DNA of 64,000 nucleotides from Candidatus Phytoplasma australiense (GCA_000069925.1 AM422018.1:806001-870000), one strand, 5' to 3'; positions 1 to 8,552 are shown, counted from the stretch's first letter. Notes: generated by a model from the sequence alone, not told the origin. Numbers and translations: made by a program.

Positions 1-187
1 ATAAATCAATATCAACTTTAGCAAAAAATACTTCTCTTTGAACTCGCGCGACCTCTTCTAAAATAGGTTCTAATTTGCGACATGGAGGGCACCATACAGC
101 AAAAAAATCAACAAGAACCAAACCTTCACGGTTAATAAAATCAGAAAAATTTTGCCCTTGATAACTGATAACTTTTTTTGTTAACAT
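1..187 (-). CDS. trxA: Thioredoxin, 5' part only (window edge)
   Basis: Small cytoplasmic dithiol-disulfide oxidoreductase; only the first 62 codons are inside the window. The reading frame starts at an ATG at 187 with an AGGAG ribosome binding site just upstream (195-200). The protein shows the thioredoxin core: a strand reading LVLVDFFAVW followed by the active-site CxxC. The active site reads WCPPC rather than the WCGPC usual for thioredoxin, so the redox potential or partners may differ; WCPPC is more common in TlpA-like thioredoxins. The C-terminal half, including the cis-proline loop, lies outside the window. Family is secure; the exact subfamily is not. Confidence 0.88.
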   Translation of the reverse strand, partial: MLTKKVISYQGQNFSDFINREGLVLVDFFAVWCPPCRKLEPILEEVARVQREVFFAKVDIDL

Positions 188-240
188 TTTAATAACTCCT
201 TTTTTTTATTAAGACTACAATTAATTATAACTTAAAAAAG

Positions 241-871
241 TTATAATTGGATTAAATAAACTTCTTTTATTTTATTCTTTCTCTGTTTAATGTAAATTAA
301 GATAGAGGTTTTTTGTAAACTTTTTCTTATTCGTTTAATATTAAAGAATCCATAAATCAAAAAAATTAAAGAAGATAAAAACAAGATTGATTTGAAAAAG
401 AAATTCAAGAAATCAAAATATGGCACTTCACTAATTTCAAAATCTTTCATTTTAAGGTTTGCCACTTTTTGGTCAAAAGTGTTTTGCGACAATTGTCTTA
501 ATTTACAAGAAAACACTTCCCCAAATTTATCAATTATAACCATCAAACGGCAAAAACCTTCTTGCCAACTACGTTTATTAACATAAGTTATTTTTTGGAT
601 TTCATATTGATCAATTTTTGCAAATAATTCATCTATTGAAATATTGGAACCTGATGAAAAAAAGAAAAAAATGATTGAAGATTAAATGCAATCATGGGTC
701 GCTAACCATTCTTGTTGGAGGGTTTTGTAATCTGCTAATTTAATTTTGGTTTTGTTTTGACTATGAAAAAAAGAAGAATGAGTATTGATGGAAGGGACAA
801 AATTGAAGATAATAATTAATAACATAATTATTAATTTTTTAGATAAAGGGGATTTTAGTTATTTTTGACAT
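241..871 (-). pseudogene. Decayed membrane/secreted protein gene
   Basis: A reading frame starts at an ATG at 871 with an AGGAG site at 881-885. It codes for a signal-peptide-like start (MSKITKIPFI, then after a one-base frameshift SKKLIIMLLIIIFNFVPS). It continues through the motif TLQQEWLATHD, an in-frame TAA near 683, and then an open stretch of about 145 codons down to 241 that contains one hydrophobic segment (FFKSILFLSSLIFLIYGFF). All pieces after the frameshift are in one frame, so this is one gene broken by one indel and one stop. The layout (N-terminal hydrophobic segment, small outside domain, second hydrophobic segment) resembles the N-terminus of FtsH-type membrane proteins, but no ATPase follows. 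Function unknown. The TLQQEWLAT module recurs in the next pseudogene. Confidence 0.6.
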
Positions 872-914
872 TTTTAAAACCTCCTTTTTTTGTGATTTAG
901 GTATAAAAAAAAGA

Positions 915-930
915 CCCCTAGTTAAAGGGG
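915..930 (-). terminator. Probable intrinsic terminator
   Basis: CCCCT/AGGGG stem with a six-base loop, followed on the minus strand by a run of Ts. It lies just upstream of the decayed gene at 241-871 and would end minus-strand transcription arriving from the right. Confidence 0.5.
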
Positions 931-1288
931 ACTAAATTAGATTAAAAAAATGCTTCGTTGAAATTAAAGGTAAAATTGTAAAAATTAAAAGTACGTATTT
1001 ACAAGGTTTTTTGAAGGTCACTTAAAGGCTAAATTGGATTTAAAGGGATATAAATCAATCACTAATGTTAAACCATTAATTGTAATTTAATCACAGCGAG
1101 AGAGGCAAAATAATGCGTTAAAGAGGCATGTTTGATTTAGGGGGGGTATTTTTTATTCTAAAAGTAGTTATTTGAAATTAAAAAAATAATATTTTCAATT
1201 ATAAGTTTTAATTTCTTTTTTTTGACTTCTTCTTTATTAGAACACAAATTATTTTTTTGATTTTAACAAAAATGAGAAAAAATAAAAA
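931..1288. other. Intergenic, possible gene remnant
   Basis: No intact gene. On the plus strand two short open pieces in different frames (GKIVKIKSTYLQGFLKVT and KAKLDLKGYKSITNVKPLIVI, about 970-1090) look like a coding remnant broken by a frameshift, but I do not recognise the source. Confidence 0.25.
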
Positions 1289-1311
1289 AAGACCTTCATT
1301 AGAAGGTCTTA
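1289..1311 (-). terminator. Intrinsic terminator of decayed gene 1315-2716
   Basis: Perfect 7-bp stem GACCTTC/GAAGGTC with a four-base loop. On the minus strand it is followed by a T run, four bases past the TGA stop of the decayed gene. Confidence 0.85.
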
Positions 1312-1314
1312 ATA

Positions 1315-2716
1315 TCAATTAATATTTAATTCTTGAGGTTTTTTGGGTGGCGGAGTGGTGTCATAAAAATTAGAAAAAGTATTGTTTGAGCCAGAACATT
1401 CACTCCCATTGACGTACCAATCATCTATGAAAGTATTTGTAACATAATAATACCTACATTTTCTCCCTTCTTCATTATAAATGTCTCTTGATGAACGACC
1501 AAATTTATCTCTTATTTATCCAACTGAATAAGAAATGCCAGGTTTAATTTCACATTGCTTTAACCAATTTACATAAGCATCACGATATTGTTGGGCAAGT
1601 TTAATTTGGAGTGTATCATTTTTACAAACTACAAAATAACAACAATCAGTAGTTTCAAAAGTATGTTTGACTATTTTAATCGGGAAAAGAATAGAAATTT
1701 TTTTATAAGCAGGAGAATTAATTTCAAAACCAGCATCACGATTTTCGCTTTGTTCTTCATAGTCATCTTCTTGAACTAGAGGAGGAAAAGTGTAAAGGTT
1801 GTTTTCTCGTTTCCAGTAGCGAATAGCTTGGTAAGGATCAATAGCATCAGGTAATTCGATACTTTTAATTCTTTTTTGAGTATTGAAAGAAAAAAGATAG
1901 ATGTTTTTGGCGCCATTTTAGAGTTTCAATAAATCTTCAATGGTGTAAGTTTGGTGGTTGATGATTTCTTGGTAAAGTTCTTTAATTTTTTCTTGTAAAG
2001 ATTCAATTTTTTTTGGCAATAACTCTTTTATTATTTCATTTTCAGTTTGAATTAAATCATTTTGGTAGTCTTTTATCATTTCTTCTAGACGTTCTATTAT
2101 ATATTTTAAAGATCTAGTTTTTTGGTTTTCGGGGAACAGACGAACCCCATCATCAAAGTAAATAGCAGCAATCTCAATACCATTAAATTCTCCTAAAGGT
2201 AAAGGAACAACCAAACCAGTGTTAGGAGTGGGATTATAACAACCTAATTTAATTAGTTTGGGTTCTTGGATAATTTGGTTTTTGATTAAGTAATTATTAA
2301 TCGCTTCTTCTTTGCTTTGGTCAAAAAAGAGATTGATGATGATTAATTCCATATTGCCCTTTTCTTCCTGAGTTTTTTGTTGTGCATCCCAAAAGACAAA
2401 AGCTTCCTCAATAGCGATTTCGTATTTTAAAAGGTCATCTAGGGTGTATTCATCGTCATCATTGGGATATTTAATTTTAAAAGGGTTTTTTCTGGTTTTG
2501 AAATAAACACAGATTAATCCTGTAGGAGGATTTTTGAGTTCCCAGTAGAAAATATTTTTGGCATAAGGATTATAAGTAGGCTTTTCATCCAAACCATAAG
2601 CAGAAGTTTTAATGTTGAAATATTTTAGGATTTCAGGGATACTTTCTTTCGATAAAACAGGAATGTCATATCTTTTCATTTTGGGTTGGGTCGCTAACCA
2701 TTCTTGTTGGAGGGTT
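1315..2716 (-). pseudogene. Hypothetical PMU-type protein, two in-frame stops and no 5' end
   Basis: The open 253-codon piece at 1918-2679 (starting MKRYDIPVLS) is only the middle of a longer gene. In the same frame it continues through the TAA at 1918-1920 for another 201 codons to a TGA at 1315, crossing a second in-frame TAA near 1517. Upstream of the apparent start the frame also stays open (TLQQEWLATQPK) until it is cut at 2717 by the terminus of the mobile element. The original protein was therefore at least 460 residues. Its middle has a coiled-coil-like stretch near codons 195-245 and its C-terminus is proline-rich (TTPPPKKP). I do not recognise the family. The shared TLQQEWLAT module suggests the missing N-terminus was a signal peptide like that of the pseudogene at 241-871. 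Confidence 0.6.
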
Positions 2717-3313
2717 TGGGGAGATGATGTTTTTTAGACATTTTTTTGTTTTAAAAATATTCTTTAAAACTAAAAAATAATAGATAATTTCATATCTCTT
2801 CAAATCAACAAAACAAATAATTAAAATAAAAAATTGTCTATAAGTTTTTTAATATTTTGCTCGTTTCAAAAGATATGTTTTTATCCCTTCACTCTATATA
2901 TAGGCAAAAAAGCATCGAAATTCCCCTCGAAAATGAAGGGGTGTGCATTTTTTTACACAATAATCACGTTTTTTTTGATGTTTTGTGTTTTTGCAAGGGT
3001 ATTTTTGCTCAAAAAAATGTACAGTGAAGCAACCTCTTTTTAAAAAAGGTTGCAGTTGATTTTATCATTAATTAAAATATTATCTGAAGGATTGAGAATA
3101 TTTTAAAGGCGATAAATTATTTAATTTAGCCAACATCCATCTTTTATTCCAAAAAGAAGGGAAGTGATTGATAATTTTTTTAATTTCGTGTGCTTCTTGT
3201 TGAAATAAAAACGGATGTTGGTTGAATAAAATACTTTTCATTTGGCCGAAAAAGTTTTCAATCACGGCGTTATCGCGTGGGGTTGCTTTGCTGGACATGC
3301 TGATTAAAAGGCC
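2717..3313 (-). mobile_element. Truncated IS/PMU end, nested copy
   Basis: Copy of the outer 597 bp of the element that starts at 3314: the non-coding terminal repeat (2717-3079) plus the 3' end of tra5 (3080-3312). It differs from 3314 onward by a few bases (one extra T near 2970, and H for R in the transposase tail). It ends abruptly at 3313, where the next terminal repeat begins with TGGGGAGATG. It is best read as an older copy of the same element into which, or next to which, the present element inserted. Confidence 0.8.
3080..3312 (-). pseudogene. tra5 transposase, C-terminal fragment
   Basis: Codes for the last 76 or so residues of the IS3-type transposase, from GLLISMSSKATPRDN to the C-terminal YSQSFR, almost identical to the full copy at 3676-4638. 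It keeps only the catalytic glutamate region (DNAVIENFFGQMK) and lacks both aspartates, so it cannot be active. Confidence 0.9.
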
Positions 3314-4993
3314 TGGGGAGATGATGTTTTTTAGACATTTTTTTGTTTTAAAAATATTCTTTAAAACTAAAAAATAATAGATAATTTCATATCTCTTCAA
3401 ATCAACAAAACAAATAATTAAAATAAAAAATTGTCTATAAGTTTTTTAATATTTTGCTCGTTTCAAAAGATATGTTTTTATCCCTTCACTCTATATATAG
3501 GCAAAAAAGCATCGAAATTCCCCTCGAAAATGAAGGGGTGTGCATTTTTTTACACAATAATCACGTTTTTTTGATGTTTTGTGTTTTTGCAAGGGTATTT
3601 TTGCTCAAAAAAATGTACAGTGAAGCAACCTCTCTTTAAAAAAGGTTGCAGTTGATTTTATCATTAATTAAAATATTATCTGAAGGATTGAGAATATTTT
3701 AAAGGCGATAAATTATTTAATTTAGCCAACATCCATCTTTTATTCCAAAAAGAAGGGAAGCGATTGATAATTTTTTTAATTTCGTGTGCTTCTTGTTGAA
3801 ATAAAAACGGATGTTGGTTGAATAAAATACTTTTCATTTGGCCGAAAAAGTTTTCAATCACGGCGTTATCGCGTGGGGTTGCTTTGCTGGACATGCTGAT
3901 TAAAAGGCCTTTTTTAATTAGTTTATTTTGTACTTTGAGCGATTGGTAAACCGTGCCGCGGTCGGAATGAATAACACAAGGGTCTTTTAGTGGGGGTAAT
4001 TTTTTGATTGTATTTAAAATTAATTCTTTATCTTGGCGGTTTGAGGTGTGGTAGGCGATTATTTGATTGTTAAAAGAATCAATGATGGCAGAAAAATAAA
4101 CAAAACCTTCAGGAGTTGGGAAAAATGTGATGTCGGTAAATAATTTTTGAAGCGGTTTGGTTGCAATAAAATCGCGGTTGATAAGGTTGGGTGCTATACT
4201 TAATTTAGGTTTTAAGTTGTTTTTATATGCACGTTTGACTTTTTTTATTCTTAAACGGCAGCAAATATTATTTTCTTTCATAATTTGATACACTTTTTCT
4301 TTGGCGATTTGTTCGTTGAAAGTTTTTTGATATAAATGAGTTATTTTACGATATCCGTAAAAATATTGATAACGAGAACATAAAGCTTGGATACGTTTTT
4401 GTTGTAAAAGGTATTTTTCGCGTTGTAATCGTTTCTTTTCTTGATTTTTTAGCCAATAGTAATAAGTGCTGCGGTTGATTTTGATTGTTCTTAGGATGGT
4501 AGATAAATTGAGAGTTTTGAAAAAACGTTTAACTAATTTAAAAACAATTTCTTTATCAATGGTTTTAATTTGAGAAATCATATTTTGTAATAATATTATT
4601 TTGTTATTTAATTTTTGCATTTTTTGTGTTTCTGACATCGATTATCTCCATATGTTTTTGCCAATTACAAAAACCATTGTAACATATTATAACATATTTG
4701 TGACAAAAATTATTCAATGAAATAAATATTATTATTCAATAGTTGTTTGTTTAATCACTATAACCAGCCTCAGTTATTACTTTCGTTATTAAGCTTGTGC
4801 GTAAATTTAAAGCACTATTGGTAGATAAAAAGGCTGTTTTAGTCCAGTCGTGATTCAAAAGAAGGGCTTTGATTTCAGAGATGTTTTTGAGAATTTTGAT
4901 TCCATATCCTCTTTTGTTGGGAAGGAGGTTGAATGATTCGTAAGCTTTCATTCCTTTGAAACAAGTGCTGGGTAAATAAACATCACATAGATT
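3314..4993 (-). repeat. Long inverted repeat, left arm (pairs with 24453-26132)
   Basis: Every landmark maps onto the right arm by the rule x + y = 29446 with no indel: tra5 end 3676 to 25770, tra5 start 4638 to 24808, methyltransferase stop 4751 to 24695. The first 362 bp (3314-3675) are the non-coding terminal repeat also found at 2717-3079. In it I see a hairpin near 3625-3650 that pairs GCAACC with GGTTGC just beyond the tra5 stop and may end tra5 transcription. The near-identity implies recent duplication or gene conversion, and makes inversion of the interior by recombination possible. Confidence 0.9.
3676..4638 (-). CDS. tra5: IS3-family transposase (tra5), left copy
   Basis: DDE recombinase that cuts and joins the ends of its insertion sequence. 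The 320-residue protein has an N-terminal helix-turn-helix-like part (STILRTIKINRSTYYYWL, about 50-67), a linker, and an rve-type catalytic core with all three acidic residues: D in LFTDITFF, D in VIHSDRGTVYQ, E in DNAVIENFFGQMK. IS3 elements usually have OrfA and OrfB joined by frameshifting; here one frame covers the catalytic part and a short N-terminus. The ATG at 4638 is the only good start. The gene points outward from the PMU. Its amino-acid sequence is identical to the right copy, so both may be active. Confidence 0.93.
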   Translation of the reverse strand: MSETQKMQKLNNKIILLQNMISQIKTIDKEIVFKLVKRFFKTLNLSTILRTIKINRSTYYYWLKNQEKKRLQREKYLLQQKRIQALCSRYQYFYGYRKITHLYQKTFNEQIAKEKVYQIMKENNICCRLRIKKVKRAYKNNLKPKLSIAPNLINRDFIATKPLQKLFTDITFFPTPEGFVYFSAIIDSFNNQIIAYHTSNRQDKELILNTIKKLPPLKDPCVIHSDRGTVYQSLKVQNKLIKKGLLISMSSKATPRDNAVIENFFGQMKSILFNQHPFLFQQEAHEIKKIINRFPSFWNKRWMLAKLNNLSPLKYSQSFR

Positions 4994-5845
4994 TAACATT
5001 TTTTTATTTCTGATGGAAGATGGGGTAAGGCCATCGGATAAAGAATAAATTTTTACAAAATTGTTGGCTGTTTTAGGGGTTGAGGATAGTAGAAGGTGAG
5101 TATTGATTTTAGTCCAAATCTGGAAAACTGTTGCCACCTTGACTTTCTTGCCATCGGGATATTCAAATGATGATAAAGGAAGTTTTTGAGAATGCATTAA
5201 TTGAAAACCAACAACTCTTTTTTTAGGCGAACCCTTGCCATCTGATTCAAATAGAGGAGGCAAAATAAATGCAATAATGTCGGCAAATTGGTATGAATGG
5301 TTTATGAATCGTAAGGCCAAATTACCTCTTAGGCCAAATGGAGGGTTTCCGAAAACGATATTTTTGGTTTTCTTTTCAGGAATAAAATCTAAATAATTTT
5401 TAATAATGTAATTTTTGTTAATGTTGGGGTTGAAATCAACCCCAATTATTTTATTTGGTGGAATTAAATTATAAAAACTTCCATTGCCCGCTGAGGGTTC
5501 AATGAAAGTGTATTCATCTAAATTTACTTTTAGTTCTATCATTTTGCTTTTTAAAACTTTAAAAAAATTTAAAGCGGTGTCGTGGGTTGTATAAAATTCA
5601 TCAAATTTTTTCTCGTTTGTTAAATTGTTGTCTGAAATTTTTATTATATTAATGGTAGGGTCTTCGATTTCAATTTGATTCATCATTTTTCGAAAATCTG
5701 CATCATAATTTTTAGGGATTGATTTTTGTGTTTCCCAACGTTTGATAGTCCCTTTATGAACTTGAAGAAAATTTGATATGTAATTTATTCCTTTGATATT
5801 TTTGATGAGTAAAAACGCATCAAAAGAGGTTTTATTTTTATTCAT
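4751..5845 (-). CDS. N6-adenine DNA methyltransferase with N-terminal HTH
   Basis: Predicted to transfer a methyl group from S-adenosylmethionine to adenine in DNA. I choose the ATG at 5845 (364 residues) because AAGGAG lies just upstream; the frame stays open further but has no site there. An N-terminal helix-turn-helix (about 17-42, with INYISNFLQVHKGTIKRWE) is followed by motif I EPSAGNGS (116-123) and catalytic motif IV NPPF (167-170). The C-terminal half probably recognises the target. The last 80 codons lie inside the long inverted repeat and are duplicated at 24453-24695. No partner nuclease is adjacent, so it may be an orphan modification or regulatory enzyme of the PMU. Confidence 0.82.
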   Translation of the reverse strand: MNKNKTSFDAFLLIKNIKGINYISNFLQVHKGTIKRWETQKSIPKNYDADFRKMMNQIEIEDPTINIIKISDNNLTNEKKFDEFYTTHDTALNFFKVLKSKMIELKVNLDEYTFIEPSAGNGSFYNLIPPNKIIGVDFNPNINKNYIIKNYLDFIPEKKTKNIVFGNPPFGLRGNLALRFINHSYQFADIIAFILPPLFESDGKGSPKKRVVGFQLMHSQKLPLSSFEYPDGKKVKVATVFQIWTKINTHLLLSSTPKTANNFVKIYSLSDGLTPSSIRNKKMLNLCDVYLPSTCFKGMKAYESFNLLPNKRGYGIKILKNISEIKALLLNHDWTKTAFLSTNSALNLRTSLITKVITEAGYSD

Positions 5846-6386
5846 TTTGTTTATTCTCCTTTGTTTTATTGGTTTTTTATGGGTTTTGTTATAAATTAAA
5901 TTATCAATTGCATAAAATACAAAAACTTTATTCAATTAATTGTGTGATAGAGGGGTGGTTTTTTTTGGAACTTAAAAATTATTTATTGAATTGAGTGAAA
6001 AAAAGGGGGGGTTGTGCGGAACTGGGGGGGTTCTTTTTCTATTCTATTTTTTTCCCTCAAGTGGTTTATGCTTTATCTGAGCCCTTGAGGGCTCTTAGAT
6101 TTTTCTCATTTTTGGATTTGAATATTTTTAGGCTAGGAACGCATCGGAAATTTTTAAAAAAACTTGAAGAGAGTTATTTATATCGTTAATGAAAATGATT
6201 AAAAAGAAAATACCGATAATATAAAATATCGATTATCATTATCATTATCGATATAAAATATAAAATATCACGTGGCGTTTGAGATAGTATTTAACAGAAA
6301 AATATTAGGCAGCAAAGTGTTATAAAAGTGTTAGTGAAGTGTTATAAAAGTGTTAGTGAAGTGTTAGTAAAGTGTTATAAAACTGT
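5846..6386. other. Intergenic, repeat-rich, possible origin-like region
   Basis: No convincing gene; the 64-codon open frame at 5995-6189 lacks a binding site. It contains G-rich runs (6004-6030), a long-loop inverted repeat CCCTCAAG/CTTGAGGG (about 6054-6092), a TATCATTATCATTATC stretch flanked by ATCGAT (6220-6255) and a tandem repeat at 6317-6384. Confidence 0.5.
6317..6384 (+). repeat. Iteron-like tandem repeats (GTGTTA units)
   Basis: Six GTGTTA units spaced 11 bp apart, alternating GTGTTATAAAA and GTGTTAGTGAA. The period is 22 bp for the first two pairs, followed by degenerate units. It lies about 150 bp upstream of the sigma-factor gene and outside the second duplicated block, so it is single-copy here. 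The spacing equals one helical turn, as in replication iterons. Confidence 0.75.
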
Positions 6387-6433
6387 GGGCTGCTGAAAAA
6401 ATTCGGACACTTTTTATTTTTTAAAAATTCTTT

Positions 6434-6465
6434 AAGACTGACTTATTTTAGTCGGTCTTTTTTTG
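6434..6465 (+). terminator. Intrinsic terminator upstream of sigma gene
   Basis: 10-bp stem AAGACTGACT/AGTCGGTCTT followed by seven Ts, plus direction. Conserved in the copies at 28724-28751 and 60916-60943. It ends transcription entering from the PMU boundary, or acts as a leader terminator for the sigma gene. Confidence 0.8.
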
Positions 6466-6497
6466 TACCCAAAACTAAATAATAATAATTTTTCTAT

Positions 6498-6527
6498 CTT
6501 TTCTAAAAAAACGTTTTTTTAGAAAGG
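6498..6527 (+). promoter_or_regulatory. AU-rich hairpin covering the sigma-gene ribosome binding site
   Basis: Perfect 26-base palindrome at 6500-6525 (TTTCTAAAAAAA, CG centre, TTTTTTTAGAAA), extended by C6498-G6527 and a T-G wobble. The 3' arm runs into the AAAGGAG ribosome binding site, so GG of that site is paired. The copies at 28657-28686 and 60851-60876 keep the pairing even though the stem length and one closing pair differ. Confidence 0.7.
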
Positions 6528-6533
6528 AGAACA

Positions 6534-7205
6534 ATGCCGACAGATGAAAATAGAAAAAAAGAATTATTTCAAGAATTTTTAAAAAATAAAAAAAATTTGC
6601 AAATCAGAAATCAACTTGTAGAAATTTATTACCCACTAGTTAATAAAATAGTTAGTAAGTTCAAATACTTCCCCTCAATACTTCAAAGACAAGATTTATT
6701 TCAAGAAGGCGTTTTAGGTTTAATCAATGCCCTCGAAGGGTATGATTTTCAAGTAGACATTGACCAGTTTATTTATTATGCTTCAAAAAACATCAAATCT
6801 CACATCAGAGACCTCATTAAAAAATGCCACCAAGCAGCAATGCCTCGGCAAAACAATAAAAAAATAAATAAAGTTGATTTTGAAGAATGGGAAGAAGCAA
6901 CACAACCCAAATGGAGCAAAATCCTTACGCCTCATCAACTATGGCTTAAACAAGCGCATCACGACATCTTTGTGCTAATATTAACTAAAAATTTAACTCC
7001 CAAGCAATTTGATGTAATCAAATTAAGTCTTGGAATTTCTGCAAAAGATGTTGAAGATAACAATAAAGTTATTCGCTCCACCGAAGAAATTGCGGAAGAA
7101 TTAAAAAAGAAATACAATGAAAACTTTTCTCCGAGACAGGTATTTAAGCTCCGAGAAAATGGCATTATTAAATTACAAAAAATATTCAAAAAAAGGAGAA
7201 AATAA
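6534..7205 (+). CDS. Sigma-70 family factor (PMU type), copy 1
   Basis: Directs RNA polymerase to specific promoters; likely used for PMU genes or conditional expression. The 223-residue protein has sigma region 2 at about 52-72 (QDLFQEGVLGLINALEGYDF) and a region-4-like helix-turn-helix at about 183-215 (RSTEEIAEEL and SPRQVFKLRENGI). Region 1.1 is absent and region 3 is weak, as in FliA/SigF-type and other alternative factors; PMU copies are often named sigF or rpoF. The ATG at 6534 follows a strong AAAGGAG at 6523-6529. ssb starts 3 bp after its stop, with its own site inside the end of this gene, so the two are co-transcribed. The second copy (27979-28650) differs by D93G, A101T and a V-to-F change. 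Confidence 0.85.
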   Translation: MPTDENRKKELFQEFLKNKKNLQIRNQLVEIYYPLVNKIVSKFKYFPSILQRQDLFQEGVLGLINALEGYDFQVDIDQFIYYASKNIKSHIRDLIKKCHQAAMPRQNNKKINKVDFEEWEEATQPKWSKILTPHQLWLKQAHHDIFVLILTKNLTPKQFDVIKLSLGISAKDVEDNNKVIRSTEEIAEELKKKYNENFSPRQVFKLRENGIIKLQKIFKKRRK

Positions 7206-7208
7206 CTA

Positions 7209-7520
7209 ATGTTAAACAGAACCCAATTAATCGGCCGTCTAACAAAAGACCCAAAAAAAGAATTTTTAAACAGCAAAGGAGAACGAATTGCTAAAGTTGA
7301 TTTTGACTTAGCTGTAAATATAAAAGATAAAGTGCAATACGTACCCTGCGTCGCTTTCCGCACGCAAGCCGACAACCTATCTCAAAACACACGCAAAGGT
7401 TCCAGAATATACGCCGAAGGACCAATCGACGTCCAAAAGTACACCAATAACAACAAAGAAACCAAAACATACGTAAGAGTTGTTATTAAACATATCGTCT
7501 TTTTAGACCCTAAAAACTAA
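7209..7520 (+). CDS. ssb: Single-stranded DNA-binding protein, short form, copy 1
   Basis: Binds single-stranded DNA in replication. The 103 residues cover only the OB fold, beginning MLNRTQLIGRLTKDP and containing YVPCVAFRTQADNL. The flexible tail and acidic tip that normally recruit partner proteins are missing, so it may be a minimal PMU version alongside a chromosomal ssb elsewhere. AAAGGAG at 7194-7200 lies inside the sigma gene. The second copy at 27664-27975 differs at three positions (K13N, R26Q, N60Y). Confidence 0.9.
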   Translation: MLNRTQLIGRLTKDPKKEFLNSKGERIAKVDFDLAVNIKDKVQYVPCVAFRTQADNLSQNTRKGSRIYAEGPIDVQKYTNNNKETKTYVRVVIKHIVFLDPKN

Positions 7521-7600
7521 TAAATCATTAATAATCCTTTTTTAACTTATGTCTTTTAATAACTGCAAAAAAAGAAAATAATAAAATATCAAAATTTCAC

Positions 7601-7625
7601 AAGGTCCGCGCTAGCGGGCCTTTCT
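7601..7625 (+). terminator. Intrinsic terminator after sigma-ssb
   Basis: GC-rich stem AAGGTCCGC/GCGGGCCTT (one G-T pair) followed by T-rich sequence, about 80 bp beyond the ssb stop. Also present inverted at 27560-27583. Confidence 0.85.
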
Positions 7626-7754
7626 CTTTAACAAACAAACCACACAAAACAACAACACTCGGCAAACAACCGAAACACAAAAAAACCAAAAAAAATAATA
7701 TATAAGTACACTTTAAAAAGTATAAAATTAAATTTATTATAGAGGTAACTTAAA

Positions 7755-8552
7755 ATGAAATCAAACAACAACACTAAAGTTAACGATTTATTTAAAAAAA
7801 TTAATGATAATTTCCTTTCTTCTTCTGATACAACCGATTACAAACGCAAAGCTTCACGCAAAGGTGTCGCTTTTAAAACAATTTTACTTTTATTAATCAC
7901 CTCTTTTACTGCAGGGACTTTTTTTAGTCTTTTTAAAATGACTCAATTAAAGTTTCCTTACTTATGGATGATAAAAGTAATTTTTCTAACTTCATCTTTT
8001 GCAACTAGCATATTTTATATCGCTGCAATGCTACGTGTAGAAATGTCGCGTCTGTGTTCTTGTCTTTTTGCTGTTCTAGAAGGATTGACAATAGGAATTT
8101 TTTTCCATTTCATTAATTGCATATATTCTAATTTATTAGAAATAGTTTTTATCGCACTTTTCTCAACTTTGATTATTTTTTGTGTAATGGCTCATGCTTA
8201 TTATAAAGATACTTTAAAAGTTACTCAAAGATTTACAACAATTATGCAAAGAATTTCAATCGCTTTATTTTTCACTTATTTAATTCGTCTGTTTTTTGTT
8301 CTTTTTGGAGTGGACACAATTGAAAATATTTTATATTACAGTATTTTGGCCATTCCTTTAAGTTTATTTATGTTAGGTTTTTTATCAATGTATTTAGCTA
8401 TTCATTTTGATTATACTGAACAAATGATTCAACAAGGATTACCAGAAAAATATGAATGGCAAGTATCATTAGCTTTTGCCGCTACTTTAATTAGCATTTT
8501 TTTAAGAATTGTAAACCTTCTTTTAAGAATCATGGGAAAAGAAAAAGAATAA
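7755..8552 (+). CDS. Bax inhibitor-1/YccA-like integral membrane protein, copy 1
   Basis: A 265-residue membrane protein with about seven hydrophobic segments (roughly 41-62, 70-93, 98-120, 126-148, 165-185, 190-215, 235-257). The C-terminal part (IHFDYTEQMIQQGLPEKYEW, then a final hydrophobic helix) resembles the Bax-inhibitor-1-like family, in which a DFD...G.P..yEW motif precedes the last helix; that family is linked to stress and membrane-channel control. The role here is unknown; in a plant pathogen it could protect its own membrane or affect host cell death, but that is conjecture. The ATG at 7755 follows AGAGGTAACT. It has its own promoter region (7640-7754) and terminator. The second copy at 26632-27429 carries several single-residue changes. 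Confidence 0.65.
   Translation: MKSNNNTKVNDLFKKINDNFLSSSDTTDYKRKASRKGVAFKTILLLLITSFTAGTFFSLFKMTQLKFPYLWMIKVIFLTSSFATSIFYIAAMLRVEMSRLCSCLFAVLEGLTIGIFFHFINCIYSNLLEIVFIALFSTLIIFCVMAHAYYKDTLKVTQRFTTIMQRISIALFFTYLIRLFFVLFGVDTIENILYYSILAIPLSLFMLGFLSMYLAIHFDYTEQMIQQGLPEKYEWQVSLAFAATLISIFLRIVNLLLRIMGKEKE

Noticed and set aside
2834-3043. Small frames inside the terminal repeats (also 3454-3639 and 25807-25992)
   Set aside because: Poor conservation of the frame between copies; they run through terminator-like hairpins and lack start sites.
5995-6189. 64-codon open frame with a hydrophobic part
   Set aside because: No binding site, odd G-rich start, and it overlaps repeats.
6317-6384. CRISPR-like array
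   Set aside because: Units are only 11 bp and contiguous, with no spacers and no cas genes nearby.
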